Assembly (NCBI RefSeq): GCF_002022665.1
Contig: NZ_CP019788.1
Span: forward strand, 620,001 to 684,000
DNA from: Bartonella sp. JB63
Lineage (GTDB): Bacteria > Pseudomonadota > Alphaproteobacteria > Rhizobiales > Rhizobiaceae
Length of the DNA: 64,000 nt
Reading direction: 5' to 3'
Shown here: one piece after another, positions 51,320 to 60,841 of the stretch
How the letters are laid out: each line of letters starts with the position of its first letter
How positions within the stretch are numbered: the stretch's first letter is position 1
Notes under the pieces: generated by a model
What the model was told of the DNA's origin: nothing
Databases searched by the model: none
The model's input: the letters and a program-made list of their open reading frames with translations, nothing else
Made by a program: the position numbers and the translations under genes

Positions 51320-52445
51320 ATGCGAGCAGAAATAGAAACATTAGTCGATGAAATTCAGCAAGCAATTAGTTTACTAAGGAGGCATCTTTAACTGGGACCA
51401 GTCACTAAAACGACTTGAATATCTTAATCAAAAAGTAGAAGATCCATTGCTTTGGAATAATGCACAAAAAGCGCAAAATTTGATGCGTGAACGTCAAAAT
51501 CTTGAAGATTCGATGAATAGCACTCAGTTATTTACACAAACACTTGAAGAATGTATCGAACTAATAGCAATGGGTGAAGAAGAAAATGATGTGGGAATTA
51601 TTACTGAAGCTGAAAATACAATACTTCAACTTAAAAGCGATATATATAAGCGACAAATTGAGATGCTTCTTTCAGGAGAAGCAGATTCAAATGATACTTA
51701 TTTAGAAATTCATGCTGGAGCAGGAGGAACAGAAAGTCAAGATTGGGCTTCTATGCTTTTGCGTATGTATACTCGTTGGGCTGAACAACATAAAATGAAA
51801 GTTGAAATACTAGAAACTCATGATGGTGAAGAAACAGGTATCAAATCAGCTACTATTCTTGTAAAAGGGCATAATGCTTATGGTCTGCTAAAGACAGAAT
51901 CGGGTGTTCATCGTTTAGTTCGTATTTCGCCATATGACTCAAATGCAAGACGACATACCTCTTTTGCAAGCATTTGGGTATATCCGGTTGTTGATGAAAA
52001 TATTGAAGTTAATCTATCAGAGGCGGATGTTCGTATTGATACATATCGTGCATCAGGCGCTGGAGGACAACATGTTAATACAACAGATTCTGCAGTACGT
52101 ATTACGCATATAAAAACTGGTATTGTTGTTCAATGTCAAACAGAGCGCTCTCAACATAAAAATCGAGCAACAGCTTGGTCGATGTTGCGTGCACGCCTTT
52201 ATGAAGAGGAATTAAAAAAAAGAGAAGAAGAAACTAATGCGGTTGAGGCTTCTAAAACAGAAATTGGTTGGGGACATCAAATTAGATCTTATGTTCTTCA
52301 ACCGTATCAACTTGTCAAAGATTTGCGTACAGGAATTGAAAATACTGATCCACAAACTGTACTAAATGGTGATCTAGATACATTTATAGAAGCAGCACTT
52401 GCCCAACGTGTTCACGGAAAACAAGCGCTTGAAGATATTAATTGA
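51320..52445 (+). CDS. prfB: Peptide chain release factor 2, with programmed +1 frameshift
   Basis: RF2 terminates translation at UGA and UAA. The gene is in two frames: 51320-51388 encodes 23 residues ending RRHL, then a TAA at 51389-51391. Skipping one base (T51389) continues in frame from AAC 51390 to 52445 (LNWDQSLKRLEYL...), giving 374 residues. The second part contains the codon-recognition segment VRISPYDSNARRHTSF (SPY where E. coli has SPF, which I believe is usual in this group) and the catalytic GAGGQHVNTTDSAVRITH. Exact alignment with other RF2 proteins across the junction shows this is the normal recoding site, not decay. Confidence 0.95.
51377..51392 (+). promoter_or_regulatory. 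prfB programmed frameshift site with UAA stop
   Basis: The mRNA carries AGGAGG, a perfect internal Shine-Dalgarno, then CAU, the slippery CUU and the stop, followed by C. In E. coli the layout is the same (AGGGGG-UAU-CUU-UGA-C). Here the stop is UAA, which both RF1 and RF2 read, instead of UGA, which only RF2 reads. Confidence 0.9.
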
Positions 52446-52455
52446 TTATATAGCA

Positions 52456-52935
52456 TTACTGCACAGAACACATGGAGTATGCAGCTGTTAAAACATTTTC
52501 AGCGTGTCCAGATACGCTAACTTTACGCCATTCTTCAGCAATTTTTCCAGTTGCATCAATTAAAAAAGTGCTCCGTTCGACACCCATGTATTTACGTCCA
52601 TACATGCTTTTTTCAACCCAAACTCCGTAAGCATCAAGTGTAGTTTTTTCTTCATCTGAAACAAGGATAATATCAAGTTTGTGTTTTATTTTGAACTTAT
52701 CATGTTTAGCAATATTATCTGGAGACATACCAATAATAGTGACCCCAATTTCATCAAATTTTTCTTTCAATCGAGTAAAATTAATGGCTTCATTTGTGCA
52801 TCCACTTGTATCATCCTTTGGATAAAAATATAAGACAACTGGTTTTCCTTTAAAATCAGAAAGACATAATTGACCTCCACCATCACGTGGCAAATTAAAA
52901 TTAGGAGCGATATCACCCTTCATTAGTCTTGTCAT
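52456..52935 (-). CDS. bcp: Thioredoxin-dependent thiol peroxidase (Bcp/PrxQ)
   Basis: A 159-residue peroxiredoxin that reduces hydroperoxides. The peroxidatic site is PKDDTSGCTNEA at about residues 40-51. The resolving Cys found five residues later in E. coli Bcp is Ile here, so this is either a 1-Cys enzyme or one using another Cys; a Cys near the C-terminus (MCSVQ) is a candidate. The GVERSTFLID motif is intact. It converges on prfB with a 10-base gap. Confidence 0.93.
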   Translation of the reverse strand: MTRLMKGDIAPNFNLPRDGGGQLCLSDFKGKPVVLYFYPKDDTSGCTNEAINFTRLKEKFDEIGVTIIGMSPDNIAKHDKFKIKHKLDIILVSDEEKTTLDAYGVWVEKSMYGRKYMGVERSTFLIDATGKIAEEWRKVSVSGHAENVLTAAYSMCSVQ

Positions 52936-53159
52936 TACGTTATCTCTCTTTGTTATATAAAATCATTCCATAATAAATACGAATATATAGCAAAAATAAT
53001 TATTCAACTATATAACAAATTATTCAAAAAGCTTTTTCCTATTATAATATTGGTGTACCAGTATAATTAGAAATGAATTGCATAGATTCAGTACCAAATA
53101 TAAGTTTTTTTATTTATCAATCCAAGAAACTATTTAAATAACTAAGCAATTATAAATGA

Positions 53160-54413
53160 TTAAATTGGCTTAACTAAAACATGTTTTTTCTTACCAAAAG
53201 ACAGCTTAATTACTTCATTTCGATTGACATCTTTTTCAACAATAAGATGCGTCTCATCTTCAATAATTTGATCATTTACACGTACACCGCTACCTTGAAC
53301 ATACCGACGTGCTTCACTATTTGATTTAGCAAGTCCTGCCTGTACTAAAAGAGTAAGCAATCCAATACCTACTTTTAATTCTGTAGCATTGATTTTAATG
53401 CTTGGAAGATTTTCTCCAAATGTTTTTTCTTCAAAAGTTTTACGCGCAGTTTCTAATGCTTCATTTGCGAGAGCACGACCATGTAACATTGCTGTAACTT
53501 CTGTTGCAAGAATCTTTTTTGCTTCGTTAATTTCAGTGCTTTGTAATGCAGAAAGTTTGGAAATCTCTGTCATTGGTAATGTCGTATAAAGCTTTAAAAA
53601 TCGTGTAACATCAAGATCTTCTGTATTACGCCAATATTGCCAAAACTGATAAGGAGAAAGCATATCTACGTTGAGCCATACAGCACCACTTAGTGACTTA
53701 CCCATTTTTGCGCCAGAAGAAGTTGTAAGCAATGGTGAAGTTAAACCGTATAATTGTGGTGTTCCTAAGCGGTGACCTAATTCAATACCATTTACAATAT
53801 TACCCCATTGATCAGAACCACCCATTTGTACCAGTAAGCTGTAACGTTTATTAAGCTCTACAAAATCATAAGCTTGCAGAATCATATAATTGAATTCAAG
53901 GAATGATAAAGAATGTTCACGTTCGAGTCTAAGTCGAACAGAATCAAATGATAACATGCGATTAACTGAAAAATATTTCCCTACATCACGCAAGAATTCT
54001 AGATAATTTAAACGGCATAGCCATTCAGCATTATTTACAATACATGCATCAGTTTTTTTATCACCGAATGTCAAGTAATTGGCAAATATTTTTTTAATGC
54101 TCGTGATATTTTCAGCAATATCATTGTATGTTAAAAGACATCGAGCTTCATCTTTAAAGGATGGATCACCAATTAAGCCTGTTCCACCACCCATTAATAC
54201 AATAGGACGATGACCAGTTTTTTGCAACCAATAAAGCATCATAATTTGAAGAAGACTTCCAGCATGTAGGCTAGAAGCTGTAGGGTCAAACCCAATATAA
54301 GCAGTTATAGTCTCCTTTGAAAAAAGGTTATCTAAACCTTTTTTATCTGAAATTTGATGAATGAATCCCCGTTCGCTTAAAATATGTAAAAATTCAGACT
54401 TAAAAGCAAACAT
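53160..54413 (-). CDS. tyrS: Tyrosyl-tRNA synthetase
   Basis: A class I synthetase, 417 residues. The HIGH-type motif is HAGS in [15 protein letters not shown], the tyrosine pocket includes QAYDF and GGSDQWGNI, the KMSKS-type loop is KMGKS, and a C-terminal S4 RNA-binding domain spans about 355-410 ([14 protein letters not shown]). AGGGAAC precedes the ATG. Apparently monocistronic. Confidence 0.96.
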   Translation of the reverse strand: MFAFKSEFLHILSERGFIHQISDKKGLDNLFSKETITAYIGFDPTASSLHAGSLLQIMMLYWLQKTGHRPIVLMGGGTGLIGDPSFKDEARCLLTYNDIAENITSIKKIFANYLTFGDKKTDACIVNNAEWLCRLNYLEFLRDVGKYFSVNRMLSFDSVRLRLEREHSLSFLEFNYMILQAYDFVELNKRYSLLVQMGGSDQWGNIVNGIELGHRLGTPQLYGLTSPLLTTSSGAKMGKSLSGAVWLNVDMLSPYQFWQYWRNTEDLDVTRFLKLYTTLPMTEISKLSALQSTEINEAKKILATEVTAMLHGRALANEALETARKTFEEKTFGENLPSIKINATELKVGIGLLTLLVQAGLAKSNSEARRYVQGSGVRVNDQIIEDETHLIVEKDVNRNEVIKLSFGKKKHVLVKPI

Positions 54414-55220
54414 GGATCTTGTTCCCTATAATTATATGTTTTTTTATGTTTATATATTACGCATTTAATGCAATTTTTTATCATCAAATAGTGTACAATC
54501 GATAAGAAACGAGAAATTTCAGCTAATATAATGATAGATTGATAAAAGAAGAAACTACAAAAAAACAATATAATTATGTATTTTTATTTTTTTTTTAAAT
54601 CTTTATCAAAATCTCATAGTTTTAATGCATAATTCAATTGCTCACTTTTTACAAAAATACAATATACTGGTTTTTATAAAAAAATTGCAATAATCGCAAT
54701 TATGAGATTTATAAAATAATTATAATAATTTAAAATTAATAATATCGCATTTAATAATGAATTAATAATCTTAACTATAAGATATCAATTATACTAATTC
54801 ATTGAATGAATTATATATTTACCATAAATCTCCTGTTTTTTAGTTTTTTTGATATCAAAATTAGTAAAAATCCAAACAAAAATTTCCTCTAAGATTTTAT
54901 AAAAAGTAAATAACAATTAATGGTGTATTAAATGAAATACATAATATGTATATCATAACAGCTCTGAAAGATATAATGAGTACCGAATTTTTATTTATGC
55001 ATCTGATGAAGTGTTTCTGCTATGTGTTTGTCGAACAAGTTTTAATATTACAAATTTTGTGTAAATATCATTTAGTGGAGTTTATAAAAGGTAATCTTTC
55101 TTATTATATGGATTATTGATTGAGAATTTAAACTAAATCTTCTATCTTTACAATGGTCTTAAGAACAGCTTATTGATCAATAGGTTATTATCTGGTCATC
55201 TTAAAATACAGGAGAGCGTA
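54414..55220. other. Long, very AT-rich region without visible gene
   Basis: About 800 bp between tyrS and the DUF3126 gene, with stops in all frames and a base composition much more AT-rich than the genes. I find no tRNA or terminator. In related genomes I recall cysE upstream of the DUF3126 gene. The size of the gap would suit a lost gene, but I cannot see homology. Confidence 0.5.
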
Positions 55221-55432
55221 GTGAATGTTAACGAAATAAAAAAACTCGATAGTTATTTTAAAAAAAAGTTTCAAAATTCATCCTTAAAAATAAAGGCACG
55301 ACCTAAAAAGATGATTCTTGTGAAGTTTATATCGGAGATGAGTTTTTAGGCATTATTTATCGCGATGAAGAAGAGAATGAAATATCTTATAATTTTTCCA
55401 TGGCTATATTAGGTATCGACTTAGAAAACTGA
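55221..55432 (+). pseudogene. DUF3126-family small protein gene with a one-base frameshift
   Basis: Starting at GTG 55221, with GGAG six bases upstream, the frame reads VNVNEIKKLDSYFKKKF...KIKARPKK and then goes out of frame after CCTAAAAAG at about 55302-55310. With one extra A it continues DDSCEVYIGDEFLGIIYRDEEE...NFSMAILGIDLEN to a TGA at 55430-55432, giving about 70 residues. That product matches the alphaproteobacterial DUF3126 family as I remember it along its whole length. All residues on both sides look conserved, so the change is recent, an error, or repaired by slippage at the A run. The function of the family is unknown. Confidence 0.82.
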
Positions 55433-55473
55433 CACATGATTGTAATTAAATGAAATTTCTCTTTAGTGAATTT

Positions 55474-56277
55474 TTATATAAGCTTTAATTCTTTAAAACT
55501 TGTATAATTATTACGTGCAATAATAATGTGATCATGAATAGTGATTTCTAATGCGTTTGCAGCATCTTTTAATCTATATGTCATTGATATATCTGCTTTA
55601 GAAGGTGAAGCATTACCTGAAGGGTGGTTATGAATTAAGATCAATCCTGATGCAGATAATTCCAAAGCTCGAGAAATGACTTCACGAGGATAAACAGGAG
55701 TATGATCAACAGTTCCAGTTTGTTGTACTTCATCAGAAATCAAGCCGTTTCTTTTATCGAGAAATAACACACGAAATTGCTCACGCGTTTCATGAGCCAT
55801 CACAGCTTTGCAATAAGCTAATACTTTATCCCATGATGAAAAAATATCACGTTTATACAATTGTGCACGAGCAAGACGTCCTGCTACATCTGAAATAATT
55901 TTCAGATCGATAGCAGTAGCCGGACCACATCCTTCAATTTCTTGAAGCCGATGAATATCAGCTTTCAATACATCAGCTAATGAACCAAAACTCGCTAATA
56001 AGTTTTTAGCTATTGGTTTTATATCTGCTCGAAGAATAGTACGAGAAAGCAATAATTCAAGATACTCATAATCTTCAATAGCATTACCTTTCGTCTTTAA
56101 ATAGCGTTTACGAAGACGCTCACGATGTCCTTGATAATATTCATTTACCTTTGAATTTTTACTAAGTTTTTTATTGTTCGCTTGTGGCATTTGTGGTGCT
56201 AGATGAGATGGAACATTTGATGTTAGTTCAAAGTGACTGTTTTTGGCGCTTCCATTTTTATTGGTTTTTTTTGCCAT
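55474..56277 (-). CDS. radC: RadC family JAB/MPN-domain protein
   Basis: A 267-residue RadC-like protein. A basic, disordered N-terminus (about 1-45) precedes a helix-hairpin-helix region (LQEIEGCGPATAIDLK). The C-terminal JAMM domain carries the metal motif IHNHPSGNASPSKAD with its conserved His, His, Ser and Asp, and an upstream Arg/Asp segment (FRVLFLDKRNG). Older reports of a role in recombinational repair are doubtful for the family, and its biochemical activity is not established. It lies 17 bases downstream of map. Confidence 0.92.
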   Translation of the reverse strand: MAKKTNKNGSAKNSHFELTSNVPSHLAPQMPQANNKKLSKNSKVNEYYQGHRERLRKRYLKTKGNAIEDYEYLELLLSRTILRADIKPIAKNLLASFGSLADVLKADIHRLQEIEGCGPATAIDLKIISDVAGRLARAQLYKRDIFSSWDKVLAYCKAVMAHETREQFRVLFLDKRNGLISDEVQQTGTVDHTPVYPREVISRALELSASGLILIHNHPSGNASPSKADISMTYRLKDAANALEITIHDHIIIARNNYTSFKELKLI

Positions 56278-56294
56278 AATATTTCTACATTTAT

Positions 56295-57125
56295 TTAAGC
56301 ATTTGAATTTAAAGTATAAAAAATGTTTTTAGGAGATTGAGTAAATATTTCGCATCCTTCATTTGTTACACCAATTGTATGTTCGTATTGTGCTGTAAGA
56401 GAACGATCACGAGTAACAGCAGTCCAACCATCAGATAAAATCTTAATTTGTGGTTTACCAAGATTAATCATAGGCTCAATAGTAAACATCATACCTTGTT
56501 TAAGTTCTTCGCCTTCGCCTGGTTTTCCATAATGTAAAATATTTGGTGCATCATGAAAAAGCTGACCAATTCCATGTCCGCAAAAATCTCTTACAACTGA
56601 ACAGCGTTCAGATTCTGCATAATGCTGAATAGCAGCGCCAATATCGCCTGTAGTTGCTCCGGGTTTTACTGCAGCAATTCCTCTCATGAGGCTTTCATGA
56701 GTTATTTGTAATAAACGCTCTGCAGCACGCTTAATTTTTCCAATGGGATACATACGACTTGAATCTCCATGCCAACCATTAAGAATAAATGTTACGTCAA
56801 CATTGACAATATCGCCTTCTTGCAAAGGTCTTTCATTTGGTATGCCATGACAAACAACATGATTAATAGATGTACAGCATGAATGGCTATATCCATGATA
56901 ATTCAGATCAGCTGGCAAAGCACCTCGCTTAGCTCCAAAAACAAAAACAAAATTATCAATTTCTTGTGTTGTAATACCAGGTTTAATAATGTCGGTAAGT
57001 GCATCGAGACACTCTGCTGCAATACGACCCACTTTACGCATTTGAGAAAAAGCGTAATCATCAAAAATACGAATTTGTCCATTAAATTTTAAGGGAGCTT
57101 TATTATATTCAATATAACTAACCAT
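56295..57125 (-). CDS. map: Methionine aminopeptidase, type I
   Basis: Removes the initiator methionine. The 276-residue protein has all five metal ligands: two Asp in VNVDVTFILNGWHGDSSRM, His in CGHGIGQLFH, Glu in FTIEPM and Glu in QYEHTIGVT. The substrate-binding His is in VVCHGIP. It overlaps the sfsA 3' end by 8 bases, so the sfsA-map-radC genes are probably one operon. Confidence 0.95.
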   Translation of the reverse strand: MVSYIEYNKAPLKFNGQIRIFDDYAFSQMRKVGRIAAECLDALTDIIKPGITTQEIDNFVFVFGAKRGALPADLNYHGYSHSCCTSINHVVCHGIPNERPLQEGDIVNVDVTFILNGWHGDSSRMYPIGKIKRAAERLLQITHESLMRGIAAVKPGATTGDIGAAIQHYAESERCSVVRDFCGHGIGQLFHDAPNILHYGKPGEGEELKQGMMFTIEPMINLGKPQIKILSDGWTAVTRDRSLTAQYEHTIGVTNEGCEIFTQSPKNIFYTLNSNA

Positions 57126-57831
57126 TTTTTTTGCTATTTTCTACCTTTACTTGGTGAATCGGAAAAATACCCTCGACACTTACGTGACATTTTATAGCAT
57201 AAAATTCTACCCCTGATTTTAATGCTAGATCAAATTTACACCCATAAATGGGATCAAGGTCATGGCAAATTGTAAAAGCTAAACAGTCTTCTCGTTGAAT
57301 TACGTATAACATTGCAGCTCGTCTTCCTTGTTGCACAATTTTTATGATCTCTTCAAGATGAAGTGCACCACGTTTTGTTATGGTATCTAGAAATTCTGCT
57401 AATCCCTTTTGGCGAACGAAATGGACATTTTTTACTTCTAAATAACATTCAGAAAAATCACTATTGCGTAAGAGAAAATCAATACGTGATTGCCCATAGC
57501 TTTGCTCACTCAAAATTGTTTTATATTCACTAAATTCCGGCAATATCCCATCTTGAACTGCTTCTAAAGCGAGTTTGTTTGCTAAGGTTGTATTAATACC
57601 AACTAAAGTGTTATCTGCTTCAACAATTTCTAATTGATACGGATATTTCCGTTTTGGATCATCATTATATGAAAGCCAAACATTAGAATCAGAAGCTGTT
57701 AATCCAAGCATCAAACCAGTATTATGAACGGAAACTGTAAAGATGTGTTGATCATTCTTTTTGACATCAGCAAGGAAGCGTTTATAACGGCAAATAAGTT
57801 TTGCAGGATGAAGTTTAGAAACAAAGAACAT
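57118..57831 (-). CDS. sfsA: SfsA family protein
   Basis: A 237-residue SfsA protein: OB-like N-terminal part with RYKRFLADV and NTGLMLGL, the conserved VWLSYNDDPKRKYPYQLEIVE block, RIDFLL and the LEVKNVHF nuclease-like core. The E. coli protein was linked to sugar fermentation regulation and to nucleic-acid binding, but the activity is not settled. First gene of the sfsA-map-radC unit, divergent from trmJ. Confidence 0.92.
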   Translation of the reverse strand: MFFVSKLHPAKLICRYKRFLADVKKNDQHIFTVSVHNTGLMLGLTASDSNVWLSYNDDPKRKYPYQLEIVEADNTLVGINTTLANKLALEAVQDGILPEFSEYKTILSEQSYGQSRIDFLLRNSDFSECYLEVKNVHFVRQKGLAEFLDTITKRGALHLEEIIKIVQQGRRAAMLYVIQREDCLAFTICHDLDPIYGCKFDLALKSGVEFYAIKCHVSVEGIFPIHQVKVENSKKNG

Positions 57832-58114
57832 ACAATCTTATTAAATTGCATGAGATTATAATTCAACTCAGATCATAATAATATTATCTCAGCACTTTAT
57901 AACGTCTTTGTAATTAAAATATTATTGTTATAAATTTAAGTCATTTTCCTTCAAAAGTTTATGTAGATTATCCAATTAATAAAATAGAATCAATTGCAAA
58001 AATAAATTAGTTACAGCTACCCTCAATCAAAGTTATTTCATAAAATACTTACTTTTAAAATTGCATTCAAAAAATTAAAAATGAGGGTATAATTTATAGA
58101 AATTGGTGAAGTGA

Positions 58115-58936
58115 ATGGCTGGAACAAATAGGAAGTGTCGAAATGTAACGAATGGTCCAATTATTGTTTTAGTTGAACCACAATTATCAGAAAATATTGG
58201 TATGGTAGCAAGAGCGATGGCTAACTTTGGTTTATCAAAGCTTCGGCTTGTAAAACCACGAGAAATATTTCCAAATGAAAAAGTTAAGGCTACTGCTAGC
58301 AAAGCAAATCATGTCATTAATGATACACTAATTTTTGATACATTACGTGATGCAATTTCAGATTTAAATTATGTTTATGCTACGACAGCGCGTGAGAGAT
58401 GCGGTTTTAAAACTGTTAAAAGTGCTGTAGAAGCAGCAAATTTTTTGCGTTATTATGAGAATATTGGTCATAAGACAGGTATTTTATTTGGAAGAGAAAA
58501 GTGGGGATTGAAAAATGATGAAATTAGCCTTGCTAATGAAATTATTACTTTTCCAGTTAATCCTGCTTTCGCATCACTTAATATAGCACAAGCAGTTTTG
58601 TTGATAGCTTACGAATGGATGAAATCAGGTTTGGAAAATTTGAATGATACAGCTTTTCGTGCAGTAAAGCTAAAACCAGCTGATAAAGCGACACTCCATG
58701 GTTTTTTATCGCATTTAGAAGATGCTCTGGATGTTCGTGGATATTTTAGACCTCAAGAGCGTAAAGAAGTAATGGTTACAAATATACGCTCTGTTTTTAC
58801 GCGCGCAAATTTTAGTGAATCTGAAATTCAGCTCCTACGAGGAGTTATATCTTCACTAGATCATTTTTTGCCTAAATTTCCAAGAGGTAGTGGAGCCCCG
58901 AAAGGGGATAATCGCAAGAAATTAAAAAAAATGTGA
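58115..58936 (+). CDS. trmJ: tRNA (cytidine/uridine-2'-O)-methyltransferase TrmJ-like
   Basis: A SPOUT-class 2'-O-methyltransferase expected to modify tRNA position 32. The 273-residue length fits. Motif 1 is VLVEPQLSENIGMVARAMANFG, motif 2 is ILFGREKWGLKNDE (most homologues have GRERxGL), and motif 3 is NPAFASLNIAQAVLLIAYE, which forms the trefoil knot. A C-terminal helical extension (about 180-270) is family-typical. It ends 7 bases before murI. Confidence 0.9.
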   Translation: MAGTNRKCRNVTNGPIIVLVEPQLSENIGMVARAMANFGLSKLRLVKPREIFPNEKVKATASKANHVINDTLIFDTLRDAISDLNYVYATTARERCGFKTVKSAVEAANFLRYYENIGHKTGILFGREKWGLKNDEISLANEIITFPVNPAFASLNIAQAVLLIAYEWMKSGLENLNDTAFRAVKLKPADKATLHGFLSHLEDALDVRGYFRPQERKEVMVTNIRSVFTRANFSESEIQLLRGVISSLDHFLPKFPRGSGAPKGDNRKKLKKM

Positions 58937-58943
58937 ATAACTA

Positions 58944-59756
58944 ATGAGTGAACAACCTCTTCTTTTTTTTGATAGTGGTATTGGCGGACTAACAGTATTG
59001 AGAGAAGTACGCCGTTTTGTCCCGGAATACCAATTTATCTACGTTGCTGATGATGCAGGATTTCCTTATGGCATCTGGGAAGAAGAAATTTTAAGACACC
59101 GTATTTTAAAGATTTTTGCATATCTTCTAGAACTTTATAATCCTGCTTTATGCGTAATTGCTTGCAATACAGCTTCTACATTAATGATAGAAGATTTACG
59201 ACAAAAATTTCCCAATATTCGTTTTGTAGGAACTGTACCTGCAATCAAATTGGCAGCTGAACAAACAAAATCTGGTATGATTTCAGTATTAGCAACTCCT
59301 GGTACAGTTAAACGTACATACACGCATGAATTAATCAATTCTTTTGCTGGTCAATGTCATGTGCAACTTGTCGGAAGTGAAAAGCTTGCAGAATTTGCTG
59401 AAAATTATTTACGTGGATATCCTATCAATCACGAAGAATTACGCCACGAAATTTTGCCATGCTTTATTGAAAAAAATGGCAAATTAACTGATATTATTGT
59501 CTTAGCCTGCACACATTATCCTTTTTTGATCAATTTATTTCGTGAACAAGCTCTATGGCCAGTTGATTGGATTGATCCGGCAAAAGCTGTAGCTAAACGC
59601 ATAAGATCCTTATTACCAATCAAAATACAAAACAAAAATATGAAAAAACATAAAGATTTTACATTGTTTACTTCACAAAATATAAGTTCTTCAACTGAGT
59701 ATTTGTTGCAAAAGTTTCAGTTAAATATAATGAAAGGAGTTGACTTTAAATTCTAA
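58944..59756 (+). CDS. murI: Glutamate racemase
   Basis: Makes D-glutamate for peptidoglycan. The 270-residue protein has FFDSGIGGLTVL (catalytic Asp), the first catalytic Cys in ACNTAS and the second in ACTHYPFL. It lies 7 bases after trmJ, so the two are likely cotranscribed. The ribosome-binding site is weak. Confidence 0.95.
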   Translation: MSEQPLLFFDSGIGGLTVLREVRRFVPEYQFIYVADDAGFPYGIWEEEILRHRILKIFAYLLELYNPALCVIACNTASTLMIEDLRQKFPNIRFVGTVPAIKLAAEQTKSGMISVLATPGTVKRTYTHELINSFAGQCHVQLVGSEKLAEFAENYLRGYPINHEELRHEILPCFIEKNGKLTDIIVLACTHYPFLINLFREQALWPVDWIDPAKAVAKRIRSLLPIKIQNKNMKKHKDFTLFTSQNISSSTEYLLQKFQLNIMKGVDFKF

Positions 59757-59801
59757 GATAATTAGAAGTCACAGCAGATTTTTTGTAAGATAGATCATTA
59801 A

Positions 59802-59830
59802 TTGACGTGTCCCGTGGGTGATTTTGCAAT
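59802..59830 (+). promoter_or_regulatory. Candidate promoter for rpsD
   Basis: TTGACG (59802-59807), 17-base spacer, then TGCAAT (59825-59830). Transcription would start about 85-90 bases before the rpsD ATG, leaving a leader less AT-rich than the surrounding spacer. Confidence 0.4.
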
Positions 59831-59927
59831 TAGCGCAGATTGTCCTGTCAGTTTTTTGAAAACAGAGGAGGGCGCGTTTCCTTAAGATTTGATTTTTGGT
59901 TTTATTTTTTTATTTAAAGGAAATGCG

Positions 59928-60545
59928 ATGAGTAAACGTGAATCAACAAAGCACAAAATTGACCGCCGTATGGGGGAAAATATTTGGGGTCGCCCAAAAT
60001 CTCCAGTTAATCGTCGTGAATATGGTCCTGGGCAGCACGGTCAACGTCGCAAAGGAAAACTCTCCGATTACGGAGTTCAATTGCGCGCTAAGCAAAAGCT
60101 AAAAGGATTTTACGGTGATATTTCAGAAAAGCAATTCCGTAAAACTTATGAAGAGGCTGCTCGTCGTCATGGCGATACAGGTGAAAATCTTATTGGTCTT
60201 TTGGAATCGCGTTTAGATGCCATTGTTTATCGTGCAAAGTTTGTGCCTACTATTTTTGCTTCTCGTCAATTTATTAACCATGGTCACGTTAATGTAAATG
60301 GTCGACGGACAAATATTCAATCATATCGTTGTAAACCAGGTGATGTGATTGAGATCCGTGAAAAATCAAAGCAACTTGTTTTGGTTTTAGAGTCTATACA
60401 ATTAGCTGAGCGTGATGTACCTGAGTATATTGATATAGATCATAATACAATGAAAGCAACCTTTACCCGCATACCTGCTTTTGCAGATGTTCCTTATGCT
60501 GTTCATATGGAACCCAATTTAGTTGTTGAATTTTACTCTCGTTAG
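59928..60545 (+). CDS. rpsD: 30S ribosomal protein S4
   Basis: S4 binds 16S rRNA early in 30S assembly. The protein has 205 residues from ATG 59928 ([16 protein letters not shown]); AAAGGA lies seven bases upstream. [14 protein letters not shown] is the usual N-terminal motif, and the S4 RNA-binding domain ([12 protein letters not shown]...[12 protein letters not shown]) is at about 95-155. An in-frame ATG at 59889 would add 13 hydrophobic residues and is not credible. Monocistronic, as usual in this order. Confidence 0.97.
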   Translation: MSKRESTKHKIDRRMGENIWGRPKSPVNRREYGPGQHGQRRKGKLSDYGVQLRAKQKLKGFYGDISEKQFRKTYEEAARRHGDTGENLIGLLESRLDAIVYRAKFVPTIFASRQFINHGHVNVNGRRTNIQSYRCKPGDVIEIREKSKQLVLVLESIQLAERDVPEYIDIDHNTMKATFTRIPAFADVPYAVHMEPNLVVEFYSR

Positions 60546-60648
60546 GCATAATCACAAATCATTGTTTTAATTTTCGCTTATTTATTAGAGATAATTTTTG
60601 TATTTATTAACATTAGCAATACCTTTGATGATGAAGTTAAAGGTATCT

Positions 60649-60680
60649 ATTGCTATTTTCTATAGCGATGAGTTTTTTAG
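60649..60680 (+). terminator. Possible terminator after rpsD
   Basis: An 8-bp stem with one G-U-type pairing (arms 60649-60656 and 60662-60669, loop of 5) is followed shortly by six T. A second inverted repeat (ATACCTTT...AAAGGTAT) lies just upstream. It is about 100 bases beyond the stop, so the call is moderate. Confidence 0.45.
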
Positions 60681-60841
60681 CGGTTTTTGCTTATATAATT
60701 CAAACGTGCAAATTAATTAATATAGATTTAGGCTATGTTATGCCTATTGCTACTGCATTATGATTTACTAGTACAGAATTAAGCCGTTGTAATATAAAAA
60801 GTTATGATATTATAAATAAAATTTTAATCAAATTTTGCGTA

